Positions 45,012-54,522 are shown, counted from the stretch's first letter. The stretch: 64,000 nucleotides of DNA from Clostridiales bacterium (GCA_019418225.1 DYCF01000001.1:128905-192904); one strand, 5' to 3'. Notes: generated by a model from the sequence alone, not told the origin. Translations and numbers: made by a program.

Positions 45012-46466
45012 TTATAAGATCGGGGAGATGAGTCTGGAGATGGATTCTTTGAATTTGATGAGGTAGGAACGGTGTGCGTATAATGTTGGCGTAAGTTCAT
45101 TGCAAAGAGTAAGGTCTTCGTTAAATATATGCATAAGTTGTTCGGCTAGGGGCTTATTATAAATGAAGGCATTGATTTCAAAGTTTAGGTTGAAACTGCG
45201 GATGTCAAAATTGGCAGTTCCGACAGAACAAATCTCTTCATCTACGACAATTGTTTTGGCATGAAGAAATCCGTGTTCATAGGTATAGCATTTACAGCCA
45301 CAAGCAATAAGTTCGCCAACATGAGCATAGGTAGCCCAATAGACAAACATATGGTCAGGTTTGTTGGGAATCATAATACGTACATCAAGACCTGATAAAC
45401 AAGCAAGTTTAAGTGCAGTCAAGACGCCATCATCAGGAATAAAGTAAGGGGTTTGAATATAAATAGACTTTTTGGCTAAATTAATCATAGTCATGTAAGC
45501 ATTACGTATACTAGGGTATTTAGAGTCTGGACCACTAGAAACAATTTGTATGCCGACTTTATTTGTGGCTTTGGGAAGGCGAAGCGGAATATATTGTTCT
45601 AGATTTAAGTTTTCCTTAGTGGCAAATCGCCTATCTAATAGAAATTGAAGATTAATAAGGTCCACGCTACTACCTTCAATACGAAGATGTGTGTCACGCC
45701 AGTAACCAAATTTTTTATTAAGACCTAAATATTCAGCGCCCACATTAAAACCACCGATGAAACCAACTTTACCATCTACGACACAGATTTTACGATGATT
45801 ACGATAATTGGCATGGAGTTTAATAAAAGGAATAGCTGTAGAATAAAAATGAGCGGTTTTAATTCCTGCACGCTTGAGGTCATAAAAGTATTTCTTTGGC
45901 GTTTTTAAAGAACCTACTTCGTCATAAAGTAGAAAAATATCAACACCTTGATTAGCTTTTTTTATTAATAGATCTTTAAAGAGCTTGCCTAATTCATCAT
46001 CATGAATGATATAGTATTCAATGTGAATATAATGTTGAGCACAATTAATGGCATGAAATAGCGAGGTAAAAAGTTCATTGCCATCTGTGTAGAGTGTGAC
46101 CTCATTATCTTCTGTATAAAGTGAATCATGGGAAATAAGATTCATAGTAATTAAGTTTTTATAAGGAATGATAAGGGGATTAGTATATTGGCTAAGGGGT
46201 TGCTTAAATGAGATTTCTTGAAGCAGCTTAACTGCTAAGAAACGGTCTTGTTCAGCTTTTTTATTAAAAGTTCTTTGTTTTCTTAAATCTTGACCACAAA
46301 GAATATAAAGTATAAAGCCAAGGATAGGAATAAAGAGCATAATCATAATCCAGGCCCAGGTAGTACTTGCTGTTTTATGATGCCAAAATACAACAGATAA
46401 AACGAGGAGAATATTGATAAATAAGAAACAATTAATCCAGGTTAATTCTAGCGTAGCAAAAATCAC
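45012..46466 (-). CDS. cls: Cardiolipin synthase
   Basis: A 484-residue membrane phospholipase D-superfamily enzyme that joins two phosphatidylglycerols into cardiolipin. Two N-terminal transmembrane segments (PLDc_N domain, about 1-60) precede two catalytic HKD motifs: HANYRNHRKICVVDGKVGFIGG and HAKTIVVDEEICSVGTANFDIRS. Length and order are standard. The start is probably the GTG of VIFATLEL, 8 nt after AAAGGTGG; a GTG four codons earlier overlaps the ribosome site. It is monocistronic and divergent from the small membrane-anchored protein. Confidence 0.94.
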   Translation of the reverse strand: MIFATLELTWINCFLFINILLVLSVVFWHHKTASTTWAWIMIMLFIPILGFILYILCGQDLRKQRTFNKKAEQDRFLAVKLLQEISFKQPLSQYTNPLIIPYKNLITMNLISHDSLYTEDNEVTLYTDGNELFTSLFHAINCAQHYIHIEYYIIHDDELGKLFKDLLIKKANQGVDIFLLYDEVGSLKTPKKYFYDLKRAGIKTAHFYSTAIPFIKLHANYRNHRKICVVDGKVGFIGGFNVGAEYLGLNKKFGYWRDTHLRIEGSSVDLINLQFLLDRRFATKENLNLEQYIPLRLPKATNKVGIQIVSSGPDSKYPSIRNAYMTMINLAKKSIYIQTPYFIPDDGVLTALKLACLSGLDVRIMIPNKPDHMFVYWATYAHVGELIACGCKCYTYEHGFLHAKTIVVDEEICSVGTANFDIRSFNLNFEINAFIYNKPLAEQLMHIFNEDLTLCNELTPTLYAHRSYLIKFKESISRLISPIL

Positions 46467-46654
46467 AAGAAGCACCACCTTTCTAAGTAGCTAATTATTA
46501 TTAGTATATACTGTAAAACAAAAATTATTAACAACATTGTCTTATAAGTTTTGGTATGATATACTTAAATAAGCTAGCTTTTGTAGGATAAAATTAGTAT
46601 ATAAAAGCTAAAAAATATACATGATGGTATAGGTTAATAAGGAGGAACATCCCG

Positions 46655-47143
46655 ATGAACGGCTGGACAATATTCTGGATTGTAATGGCAATTTTAGTTG
46701 TTGCGATTATTGGATTATATTTCTGGGGAAGAAAACTACAAGGGAAATATGATGAACAACAACAACTCATTTCACAAAATAAACAAGCGGTTTCAATTTT
46801 CGTAATCGATAAAAAGAAAGATAAGTTAGATAATCTTAAACTTCCAAAGCAAATGAAAGAACAGCTTCCTTGGATGTATAAAAAACGCAAAATGCCAGTA
46901 GTAATTGCTAAAATTGGTCCACAAATTCATACGCTTATGTGTGATGAAAAAATCTATAATAGCATTCCTACTAAAAAGCAAATCAAAGTGGAACTTGCGG
47001 GTATTCTTATTGTAAATGTAGTTTCAGGTAAACTTCCAGAGACTAAGAAAAAAGGTATGTTTGCTAAAGCAAAAGATAAAGCAGAAGCAACATTAAAAAG
47101 CAATAGCACTGAAAGCAAAAAAGATAAAAAGAATAAAAAATAA
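46655..47143 (+). CDS. Membrane-anchored protein of unknown function
   Basis: I do not recognise a named family for this 162-residue protein. One N-terminal transmembrane helix (about 3-24) is followed by a short coiled region, a compact domain (about 45-130: VSIFVIDKKKDKL, MPVVIAKIGPQIHTLMCDEKIYN, KQIKVELAGILIVNV) and a highly basic Lys-rich tail. The start has AAGGAGG 9 nt upstream. The domain recalls small conserved clostridial proteins next to cell-envelope genes, but context (cls divergent, YihY downstream) gives only a weak envelope link. A terminator follows. Confidence 0.8.
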   Translation: MNGWTIFWIVMAILVVAIIGLYFWGRKLQGKYDEQQQLISQNKQAVSIFVIDKKKDKLDNLKLPKQMKEQLPWMYKKRKMPVVIAKIGPQIHTLMCDEKIYNSIPTKKQIKVELAGILIVNVVSGKLPETKKKGMFAKAKDKAEATLKSNSTESKKDKKNKK

Positions 47144-47153
47144 TTATATGTAG

Positions 47154-47184
47154 AGAGGTGTCCTTAGGGCACCTCTTGTTTTGT
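47154..47184 (+). terminator. Terminator of the membrane-anchored protein gene
   Basis: AGAGGTGTCC pairs with GGGCACCTCT, followed by TTGTTTTG. Confidence 0.8.
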
Positions 47185-47319
47185 ATTTATAAGTATTGCC
47201 AATAAAAATATAAGTAATCATTGAGCTTGACGATGTGACTGAATATTGTGATTTTGTAAAATGTATAATAGTATAGATAAGTAATCTGTAAAATTAATAA
47301 AATGTACAAATGAGAAATC

Positions 47320-47436
47320 TATATAGAGAAATTAACTAAAACCTTGAAATATACATGCAGGTAAATAGATTTCTCTCAATGATTTCACATTACTAAAAAC
47401 TATGAATAACTAAAATTTACAAATGTGAAATCTATA
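47320..47436 (+). repeat. Twin-hairpin dispersed repeat, copy C
   Basis: Same orientation as copy A and nearly identical. The first hairpin arms are GAGAAATT with GATTTCTC instead of GAGAAACC with GGTTTCTC, so the changes on the two arms keep the pairing. It takes up most of the gap 47144-47539 together with the terminator above. Confidence 0.85.
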
Positions 47437-47539
47437 GACTTGTTCAATTTAGTTCTATATTAATTGGACTAAGGAGTATAAATAGTAGTAGAAGTTAGGA
47501 ATAATGTACATAGTGAAGTTAAAGTTAAGGAGCGATTTC

Positions 47540-48385
47540 ATGGAAAGTAAGGTAGGGGTTTTTATAAAAAAGTTAATTAAGCGATATGTGGCGCATAATG
47601 TGGCAGCTAATAGTGCTCAGGTTGCCTACTATTGGATATTGGCTTTTTTTCCATTTTTGATTTTTGTAATTAGTTTACTGACCTTTGCAAATATTTCAGT
47701 GGACGTATTACTTGAATATATTGCAGCAATAGTTCCAACGTCTCTTATGCCTTTCATTGAGACGACAATCAATCAGTTTATTTTATATCGTAGTACAACA
47801 TTGCTATCAATGGGGGTGCTCATTTCATTATGGTCAGGTGGAACAGCGGTAAATGCTTTGCTTAGGGGAATTCATTTGGCATATAACTCTAAGTTTGTGA
47901 AACCTTTTTGGCTTTCTAAGATTGTAGCCATTATTTATACAATTTTATTAGCAATGTTGCTGATTTTAATGATGGTAGCTTTGGTTTTTGGTAATCGTAT
48001 CGGAGCATATGTTGTTCATGTTCTTAAATTAAATAAAGGTATTATTATGCCTATATGGAATGTCATAAGGCTTATTATGCCATTCTTTGCACTAATTACT
48101 ATACTGTATATTATTTATCGCATAGTGCCTAGAAAGCATTTAAAAGTAAAAAATGTATGGCTTGGAACAATTGCAGCTTCAGTTGGATGGTATGGATTTT
48201 CTTTAATTTTCGCTATATATGTAGATAATTATAGTAAATACAATCAATTATATGGTAGTATAGGAGGTGTATTTATTTTACTTATATGGCTTTATGCCAG
48301 CTGTATGGTGCTTTTACTTGGAGCAGAGATTAATGCGGTCTATCAAGAAATGAAAATAGAAAAAATCATACGTCAGATGAGTTAA
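47540..48385 (+). CDS. YihY/BrkB-family membrane protein
   Basis: A 281-residue integral membrane protein with six hydrophobic helices. It opens FIKKLIKRYVAHNVAANSAQVAYYWILAFFPFLIF and contains ISLWSGGTAVNALLRGIHLAYN, VPRKHLKVKNVWLGTIAASVGWYGFSLIFAIYV and YGSIGGVFILLIWLYAS, all characteristic of YihY/UPF0761. The family was once labelled ribonuclease BN in error; its transport role is unsettled. I start at MESKVGVF, 7 nt after AAGGAG. It is 18 nt from the alkyladenine glycosylase gene downstream, so the two may be cotranscribed. Confidence 0.92.
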   Translation: MESKVGVFIKKLIKRYVAHNVAANSAQVAYYWILAFFPFLIFVISLLTFANISVDVLLEYIAAIVPTSLMPFIETTINQFILYRSTTLLSMGVLISLWSGGTAVNALLRGIHLAYNSKFVKPFWLSKIVAIIYTILLAMLLILMMVALVFGNRIGAYVVHVLKLNKGIIMPIWNVIRLIMPFFALITILYIIYRIVPRKHLKVKNVWLGTIAASVGWYGFSLIFAIYVDNYSKYNQLYGSIGGVFILLIWLYASCMVLLLGAEINAVYQEMKIEKIIRQMS

Positions 48386-48403
48386 ACAAGAAGGAGTAAA
48401 TAC

Positions 48404-49009
48404 ATGAATAGATTAACAAAAGATTTCTATATGAGAGATAGTATTACAGTAGCTAAGGCGTTACTAGGAAAAATCCTTGTAAGGCATGTGGATGGTGAAA
48501 ATTATTATTTTAAAATCGTAGAGACTGAGGCTTATATGGGAGTAGAAGATAAAGGAGCACATTCTTATGGGGGAAAACGTACTACACGCACGGCACCTAT
48601 GTTTGAAGAAGGTGGTATTACCTATATCTATTTAATCTATGGTATGTATAACTGTCTTAATATTGTGGTTAATGTTAAGGATAATCCACAGGCAGTACTT
48701 ATTCGCGCAGTAGAACCTGTGGATGAAAAGAGTATTTCATTTGCTAGAGAAAATAGACCCATACGTTCTAAAAAAGTAGAAGACCTTACAAATGGACCAG
48801 GTAAGCTATGTAAGGCTATGCAAATAGATAAATCATTAAATGCGAAATCAGTGATGATGCAAGGCGAGTTATGGATAGAAGATGCACCACTATGCAGCGA
48901 GATTGTAGCAGATAAGCGTATTAATATACCTTATGCTGAAGAATATCAAGATGTAGAGTGGCGCTTTTATATAAAGGGAAATTCATTTGTTTCAGTGCTG
49001 AAAAAATAA
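48404..49009 (+). CDS. 3-methyladenine DNA glycosylase (AAG/Mpg type)
   Basis: A 201-residue base-excision repair enzyme removing alkylated purines. Visible motifs are KIVETEAYMGVEDKGAHSYGGKRTTRTAPMF with the catalytic Glu, GGITYIYLIYGMYNCLNIV, and AVLIRAVEP followed by LTNGPGKLCKAM, as in the human AAG fold. The length is normal for bacterial members. AAGGAG lies 8 nt before the ATG. It sits between the YihY gene and metF, with 41 nt to metF. Confidence 0.95.
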   Translation: MNRLTKDFYMRDSITVAKALLGKILVRHVDGENYYFKIVETEAYMGVEDKGAHSYGGKRTTRTAPMFEEGGITYIYLIYGMYNCLNIVVNVKDNPQAVLIRAVEPVDEKSISFARENRPIRSKKVEDLTNGPGKLCKAMQIDKSLNAKSVMMQGELWIEDAPLCSEIVADKRINIPYAEEYQDVEWRFYIKGNSFVSVLKK

Positions 49010-49050
49010 TAGGTTAAATAGTTACATTTGACTAGAGAGGGAGATTTTGA

Positions 49051-49929
49051 ATGTTACAAAAAAAATTAAGTACAACAACTAAACCAACATTTTCTTTTGA
49101 AATATTTCCACCTAAAGGAAAAGCAGATTTAGATGGAATATTTGCAACGATTGATGCACTTGCTAGCTTATCACCAGATTTCATTAGTGTAACTTATGGA
49201 GCTGGTGGAAGTAGCAGAGACAATACAGTAGAAATTGCCTCGGCGATTCAAACGAAATACAATATTCCAGCCTTGGCACATCTTACATGTGTAGGAAGCC
49301 AAAAGGAAGATATGGACCGCATTTTAAATGAATTGAAAGAGAAAGGTGTGGAAAATATTTTAGCCATGCGTGGCGACTTAAATGAAGAAGCTGTACTAGG
49401 AGATTTTAAACATGCTTCGGAGCTTACAGCGTACATAAAAGAGAATTATGATTTTAATGTGTTTGGCGCATGCTATCCACATAAACATATTGAAGCCTAT
49501 AGTATGGCAGAGGACTTAAAGTTTTTAAAACATAAAGTAGAGTGCGGGGCCGATGCTTTAATCACACAACTGTTCTTTGATAATGAGGCTTTTTATAGTT
49601 TCTATGATAAAGTAAGAGGTATAGGGATAGAAGTGCCAGTGATTGCGGGAATTATGCCACTGACTTCAGCCAAACAAGTGGATCGTATGATTTCTATGTG
49701 TGGTGCAACGCTTCCGGATAGTGTACAGCAATTTGTTAAGGCTTATGGGCATAATAGCTTAGCTATGAAAGAAGCTGGTATTGCTTATGCTACTGAACAG
49801 ATTATTGACCTTTTGGCACACGGTGTAGACGGTATTCATCTTTATACAATGAATCAGCCAGAGACAGCAAAACGTATTATGGAGAACATTAGAGGAATAT
49901 TGTATGCGTTGAAGGTGAAGAGGGCGTAA
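49051..49929 (+). CDS. metF: Methylenetetrahydrofolate reductase
   Basis: A 292-residue barrel enzyme that reduces methylene-THF to methyl-THF, the methyl donor for methionine synthase. FSFEIFPPKG holds the conserved Glu, DFISVTYGAGGSSRDNT the folate region, and AHLTCVGSQKED and NILAMRGDL the core; DALITQLFFDN and PVIAGIMPLTS follow. The C-terminal regulatory domain of eukaryotic enzymes is absent, as expected. GAGAGGGAG precedes the ATG. It is followed by the methionine synthase activation protein and metH, a clear functional cluster. Confidence 0.95.
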   Translation: MLQKKLSTTTKPTFSFEIFPPKGKADLDGIFATIDALASLSPDFISVTYGAGGSSRDNTVEIASAIQTKYNIPALAHLTCVGSQKEDMDRILNELKEKGVENILAMRGDLNEEAVLGDFKHASELTAYIKENYDFNVFGACYPHKHIEAYSMAEDLKFLKHKVECGADALITQLFFDNEAFYSFYDKVRGIGIEVPVIAGIMPLTSAKQVDRMISMCGATLPDSVQQFVKAYGHNSLAMKEAGIAYATEQIIDLLAHGVDGIHLYTMNQPETAKRIMENIRGILYALKVKRA

Positions 49930-49933
49930 AGTC

Positions 49934-49961
49934 AGTGAAGAATAAAAAGTGAAGAATAAAA
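49934..49961. repeat. Two 14 bp direct repeats after metF
   Basis: AGTGAAGAATAAAA occurs twice head to tail, starting 5 nt after the metF stop codon. Confidence 0.85.
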
Positions 49962-50057
49962 AATTAAAAGTGAAGAGTGCAACTGATAAAGCAATGAAAA
50001 GCGCACATAGTAATCACAGATTAATACTAGAATTAGGATAGGTGAAGAAGGTAAGAG

Positions 50058-50735
50058 ATGATGAATAATATTATGCTTAAGGATGCTTTAAGATATATGG
50101 GGATGCCTGTGGAACATGCTGAGAAGGAATTAGTGGATAAGGTAGAGGCTACTTATAGGGAACTTGCAAAACTTGCCCAACCTAGAGCAACTTATCAGAA
50201 ACTATCTATCCATTTAGATGAGATAAATAAGGACAAAGTAATTTTTGAAAATACGCCTGTGGTGATTGAATCAAGTGATTTAGGAAATCTGCTAAAAAAT
50301 TCTAAGGCATGTTATGTAATGGCGGTTACCTTAGGGCAAGATGTAGATCGCCAAATAGGGATTAAGCAACGAATTGATATGTTGGATGCAGTCATGTTAG
50401 ATGCATGTGCATCTGTGATGATTGATAAGGTATGTGATGACTTAGAGCAAGAATTAATGGGAAGCTTAGCTGAAGGTGAATTTTTTACGATGAGGTTTAG
50501 TCCGGGTTATGGCAATGTACCTTTAGAGAGTCAAAGACCATTATTAAATATACTCCAGACGGAGAAAAAAATGGGACTCACACTTACGAAGACGAATATG
50601 TTACTCCCTACCAAATCCATTACAGCTATTGTAGGGATTTCAAATCAAAAGGAAAATAGACAAAAATCATGCGGCACATGTAATTTAGTTAAAACATGTA
50701 GTTATAGAAAAAGAGGTGACAGATGTGGATTGTAA
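50058..50735 (+). CDS. Stand-alone methionine synthase activation-domain protein
   Basis: A 225-residue protein corresponding to the B12-dependent methionine synthase activation domain, which binds AdoMet and permits reductive remethylation of inactive cob(II)alamin. Matching features are VMAVTLGQDVDRQI, MLDAVMLDACASVMIDKVCD and the AdoMet-binding FSPGYGNVPLESQRPLL. The C-terminal tail carries a cysteine cluster, CGTCNLVKTC..CGL, which could hold a metal. In E. coli this is the last domain of MetH; here it is a separate gene upstream, overlapping the metH reading frame by about 11-20 nt. Confidence 0.9.
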   Translation: MMNNIMLKDALRYMGMPVEHAEKELVDKVEATYRELAKLAQPRATYQKLSIHLDEINKDKVIFENTPVVIESSDLGNLLKNSKACYVMAVTLGQDVDRQIGIKQRIDMLDAVMLDACASVMIDKVCDDLEQELMGSLAEGEFFTMRFSPGYGNVPLESQRPLLNILQTEKKMGLTLTKTNMLLPTKSITAIVGISNQKENRQKSCGTCNLVKTCSYRKRGDRCGL

Positions 50736-53109
50736 TATACTAGGAAATACACATTTATATTTTGATGGAGCGATGGGGACAGTTCTCCAAAATCGTGGTT
50801 TGAAACTGGGAGAAGTACCAGAAATGTTTAATATGACACATCCTGAGGTCATTGAGGAAATTCATAGAGAATATTTGTCAGCCGGAAGTAATTTTGTAAC
50901 AACCAATACATTTGGTGCAAATCGTTATAAGTTAGAACATACAGATTGCAGTGTAGAACAGATGATTTCTCAGGCTGTAAAAATTGCTAAAAGAGCAAAA
51001 GAGGATTTCCCTAACACTTATGTAGCACTAGATATTGGCTCCACAGGTAAAATGATAGAGCCAGTAGGGGATGTAGCTTTTGAAGAGATTTACGAGGTTT
51101 TCAAAGAGCAAGTAGTCGCTGGAGAAAAAGCTGGTTGTGACGTTGTTTTATTTGAAACATTTACAGATATTTATGAGCTTAAGGCAGCAGTTCTTGCCGC
51201 GAAAGAAAATACAAACTTGCCTATCTTTGCTACAATGAGCTTTGAAGAAAACGGCAGAACGTTCTTTGGGACAAGCATTGAATCTATGATTTTAACGCTA
51301 GAAGGACTTGGTGTAAGTGCATTAGGCGTTAACTGCTCATTAGGACCTAAACAGCTGAAACCTATTGTCGAAAAGATTGTAAATACGGCACATATTCCAG
51401 TAATGGTACAACCCAATGCAGGGCTTCCAATAATGGAAGGCGATACTGTGAAATATGATATTACATCAGATGAATTTGCAGAGTATTTACTAGAGTTTGC
51501 AAAGATGGGTGTTTTAATATTAGGTGGCTGCTGTGGGACAAATGCAGAGTATATCGCTAAGATGGTAAGTAAGGTAAAAGAAACAAACTATGTGAAACCT
51601 AATGTGCCAAGGGTAACGGGCATTTGTAGTGCGGCTAAAGCTGTTTATTTCGATGATACTGTAGTAATCGGAGAAAGATTAAATCCTACAGGTAAAAAGA
51701 TGCTACAAGCGGCACTTAGAAAACAAGATATGGATTATGTGCTTCGCGAAGCAATTAAACAACAAGAGCAAGGCGCCCATGTGCTAGATGTAAATATGGG
51801 GCTTCCTGATATTGACGAAGTAGCAATGCTAAAGAAAGCTGTTAAGGAAGTACAAGGTATGGTGAATTTACCACTTCAGATTGACTCTTCTAATGTACAA
51901 GCTTTAGAAGAAGCTTGCCGTATTTACAATGGGAAGCCGTTAATTAACTCCGTAAATGGCAAGAAAGAGAGTTTAGAAGCTATTTTACCAATTGCTAAAA
52001 AATATGGTGCTTGTATTTTGGGATTAACATTAGATGAAAATGGCATTCCTAGTACAGCAGAAGAAAGATTAGAAGTTGCAAAACGCATTGTAAATGCAGC
52101 AATGGAAATGGGGATTCCTAAAGAAGATGTTTTCATTGATTGTCTTGTGGTAACAGCATCTGCCCAACAAGCTTTAGTAAAAGAAACACTTAAAGCAGTA
52201 AGGCTTGTAAAAGAAGAAATTGGTGTGAAAACAGTTCTTGGTGTAAGTAATGTTTCATTCGGGCTTCCTAATCGCCCAATTATAAATAAAACAATGTTAA
52301 CAGCCGCATTAATGCAAGGACTTGATGCACCGATTATGAATCCATCTGATGCAGGAATGATGGAGGCTATAGCAGCATTTAGAGTACTTATGGGCAAAGA
52401 TATGGATTCAAAAGAATATATTGAGAAGTATTCAAATATAGAGCTCTCAGATACTAAGACAAGTAGTAATGAAACAGTTTCTATTGAAGCCGCTATTAAA
52501 AAAGGTTTAAAGGAAGAAGCTAAAGCAGAGGTGAATAAACTTTTACAATCTAAGTCAGCACTTGATATTATTGAGCAGCATATTGTACCAGCACTTGATG
52601 AGGTAGGAAAGCTTTATGAAGCTCAAAAAATCTTCTTACCACAGCTTATAAAATCAGCAGAAGCGGCTAAATCAGCTTTTGAAAGATTACAACAAGAACT
52701 TATCACCGCAAGTCAAGCGGATGAGGGCATGTCTAAAACAAAAGTGGTATTGGCGACAGTATATGGTGATATTCATGATATCGGTAAGAATATTGTGAAA
52801 GTCATCATGGAAAACTATAACTTTGAAGTTATTGATTTAGGAAAAGATGTACCAAGTGAAAAAGTTGTGGAAGCTGTACAGAAATGGGATATTAAAATTG
52901 TAGGTTTAAGTGCCCTGATGACGACAACAGTAGCAAGTATGAAAGATACAATTAAGGCATTAAGAGAAAGCTGTCCTAATGTTAAAGTGATAGTAGGAGG
53001 GGCAGTACTTACTGAAGAATTAGCACAGTATGTAGAAGCAGACCATTATGCAAAAGATGCAATGGAGACAGTAAGGATTGCAACACATATAGTGGAAGAA
53101 GCTATATAA
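50725..53109 (+). CDS. metH: B12-dependent methionine synthase lacking the activation domain
   Basis: A 794-residue enzyme transferring the methyl of methyl-THF to homocysteine. Domains in order: homocysteine-binding barrel (about 1-285, FDGAMGTVLQNRG, zinc ligands in GVNCS and GGCCGTN), methyl-THF barrel (about 310-575, GERLNPTGKK, LDVNMG, INSVNGK), B12 cap (about 600-690) and the Rossmann domain with GDIHDIGKNIV, whose His replaces the lower cobalt ligand. The activation domain is supplied by the preceding gene. The start is probably GTG 50725, 6 nt after AGAGGTG; GTG 50716 overlaps that site. It uses the products of MetF and MetY. Confidence 0.94.
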   Translation: MDCNILGNTHLYFDGAMGTVLQNRGLKLGEVPEMFNMTHPEVIEEIHREYLSAGSNFVTTNTFGANRYKLEHTDCSVEQMISQAVKIAKRAKEDFPNTYVALDIGSTGKMIEPVGDVAFEEIYEVFKEQVVAGEKAGCDVVLFETFTDIYELKAAVLAAKENTNLPIFATMSFEENGRTFFGTSIESMILTLEGLGVSALGVNCSLGPKQLKPIVEKIVNTAHIPVMVQPNAGLPIMEGDTVKYDITSDEFAEYLLEFAKMGVLILGGCCGTNAEYIAKMVSKVKETNYVKPNVPRVTGICSAAKAVYFDDTVVIGERLNPTGKKMLQAALRKQDMDYVLREAIKQQEQGAHVLDVNMGLPDIDEVAMLKKAVKEVQGMVNLPLQIDSSNVQALEEACRIYNGKPLINSVNGKKESLEAILPIAKKYGACILGLTLDENGIPSTAEERLEVAKRIVNAAMEMGIPKEDVFIDCLVVTASAQQALVKETLKAVRLVKEEIGVKTVLGVSNVSFGLPNRPIINKTMLTAALMQGLDAPIMNPSDAGMMEAIAAFRVLMGKDMDSKEYIEKYSNIELSDTKTSSNETVSIEAAIKKGLKEEAKAEVNKLLQSKSALDIIEQHIVPALDEVGKLYEAQKIFLPQLIKSAEAAKSAFERLQQELITASQADEGMSKTKVVLATVYGDIHDIGKNIVKVIMENYNFEVIDLGKDVPSEKVVEAVQKWDIKIVGLSALMTTTVASMKDTIKALRESCPNVKVIVGGAVLTEELAQYVEADHYAKDAMETVRIATHIVEEAI

Positions 53110-53137
53110 AAGGTGCAACATAATAGCAAATACTTAA

Positions 53138-53308
53138 AACTATGTTAGATATAATGAAGATGAGTTTGCCATGATTATGCCACTATCTTTAGAGAAAAGT
53201 GTAGAAATACTAGAAGAAATTAGAAATTCGGTGTACTATATACTGGGCATATATAAAATAGATATTTCTGTAGTAATCATACTAGCCATACAAGAGGATA
53301 TGGATTAA
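53138..53308 (+). pseudogene. Degenerate C-terminal GGDEF-domain remnant
   Basis: The 53110-53347 gap translates to an open stretch of 56 codons beginning NYVRYNEDEFAMIMPLS and ending in a TAA. This matches the usual RYGGDEFAIILP signature with the two glycines replaced (NEDEF). LEKSVEILEEIRNSV and a terminal IDISVVIILAI strand follow, as in diguanylate cyclases. No start, ribosome site or upstream part of the domain is present; an in-frame stop lies just before it. It reads as the decayed tail of a lost diguanylate cyclase gene. Confidence 0.6.
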
Positions 53309-53347
53309 AATAATAAAACAGACAAAAGCCAGAGAAGGAGTAGCATA

Positions 53348-54499
53348 ATGAAAAATATAAAAGTAATGAGTGTGTTTGGAACTAGACCAGAAGCAGTAAA
53401 AATGGCACCACTTGTTAAGGAACTGGAAAAAAATGTCGATATAGATAATGTTGTATGCGTAACAGCACAACATCGAGAAATGTTGGATCAAGTTTTAGAA
53501 CTTTTTGATATCAAACCAGATTATGATTTAGATATTATGAAACAAAGACAAACACTTACAGGTGTTACAACTAAAGTATTAGAAGGATTAGATGAGGTAT
53601 TAGAAGAAGCTAAACCAGATATTGTACTTGTTCATGGTGATACAACAACTTCTTTTGCGGCAGCACTTGCAGCCTTTTATAAACAAATTAAAGTAGGACA
53701 TGTAGAAGCAGGACTTAGAACTTATAATAAATATGAACCATTTCCAGAAGAAATGAATAGAAAATTAACAGGTTCACTAACAGACCTTCATTTTTCACCA
53801 ACTGCACTTGCTAAAGAAAACTTACTTAGAGAAGCAGTAGATGAAAATGGCATTTTTGTAACAGGAAATACTGTAATTGATGCATTAGCAACAACTGTAG
53901 AAGAGGATTATAAGTTTACAGTAGATGAACTTAATGATATTGATTATACAGGCAAACGTGTGATTACAATGACAGCACACAGAAGAGAAAACTGGGGTGA
54001 ACCACTTCAGAATATTTGTGAAGCAGTACGTCAAATTGTTCTTGAAAATGAAGATGTAGAATTAGTTTACGCTGTTCACAAAAACCCTATCGTAAGAGAT
54101 GTGGTTTACGATATTCTTGGGAATATGGAAAGAGTACACTTAGTAGAACCTCTTGACCTTAAAGATATGCATAACCTTATGAAACGCTCATACCTTGTCC
54201 TCACTGATTCAGGCGGATTACAAGAAGAAGTACCATCTCTTGGCAAACCAGTTCTTGTACTTCGCAATGTAACAGAAAGACCAGAAGGTATTGCGGCAGG
54301 TACGTTAAAATTAGCAGGTATTGAAAAAGAAACAATTTACAACTTAACTAAGGAGCTTCTTACAGATGAAGAAGTATATCATCAAATGGCCATTGCTAAA
54401 AATCCATTTGGAGATGGACATGCTTCTAAACGTATTGTAGATGCAATCCTTTATAGCTTTGGTAAGGAAGTAGCAAGACCTAAAGATTATCTCGTGTAG
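53348..54499 (+). CDS. wecB: UDP-N-acetylglucosamine 2-epimerase (non-hydrolysing)
   Basis: A 383-residue cytosolic enzyme interconverting UDP-GlcNAc and UDP-ManNAc for cell-surface polymers such as teichoic acid linkage units. FGTRPEAVKMAPLV opens the protein, and VHGDTTTSFAAALAAFY, VEAGLRTYNKYEPFPEEMNR, TAHRRENWG, LVLTDSGGLQEEVPSLGKPVLVLRNVTERPEG are the family signatures, including catalytic Asp, Glu and His positions. AGAAGGAG precedes the ATG. It is followed by its own terminator and the atp operon; neighbourhood with atp genes is, as I recall, common in clostridia. Confidence 0.96.
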   Translation: MKNIKVMSVFGTRPEAVKMAPLVKELEKNVDIDNVVCVTAQHREMLDQVLELFDIKPDYDLDIMKQRQTLTGVTTKVLEGLDEVLEEAKPDIVLVHGDTTTSFAAALAAFYKQIKVGHVEAGLRTYNKYEPFPEEMNRKLTGSLTDLHFSPTALAKENLLREAVDENGIFVTGNTVIDALATTVEEDYKFTVDELNDIDYTGKRVITMTAHRRENWGEPLQNICEAVRQIVLENEDVELVYAVHKNPIVRDVVYDILGNMERVHLVEPLDLKDMHNLMKRSYLVLTDSGGLQEEVPSLGKPVLVLRNVTERPEGIAAGTLKLAGIEKETIYNLTKELLTDEEVYHQMAIAKNPFGDGHASKRIVDAILYSFGKEVARPKDYLV

Positions 54500-54522
54500 A
54501 AATAGGGAATTTAAGGTAAAGA

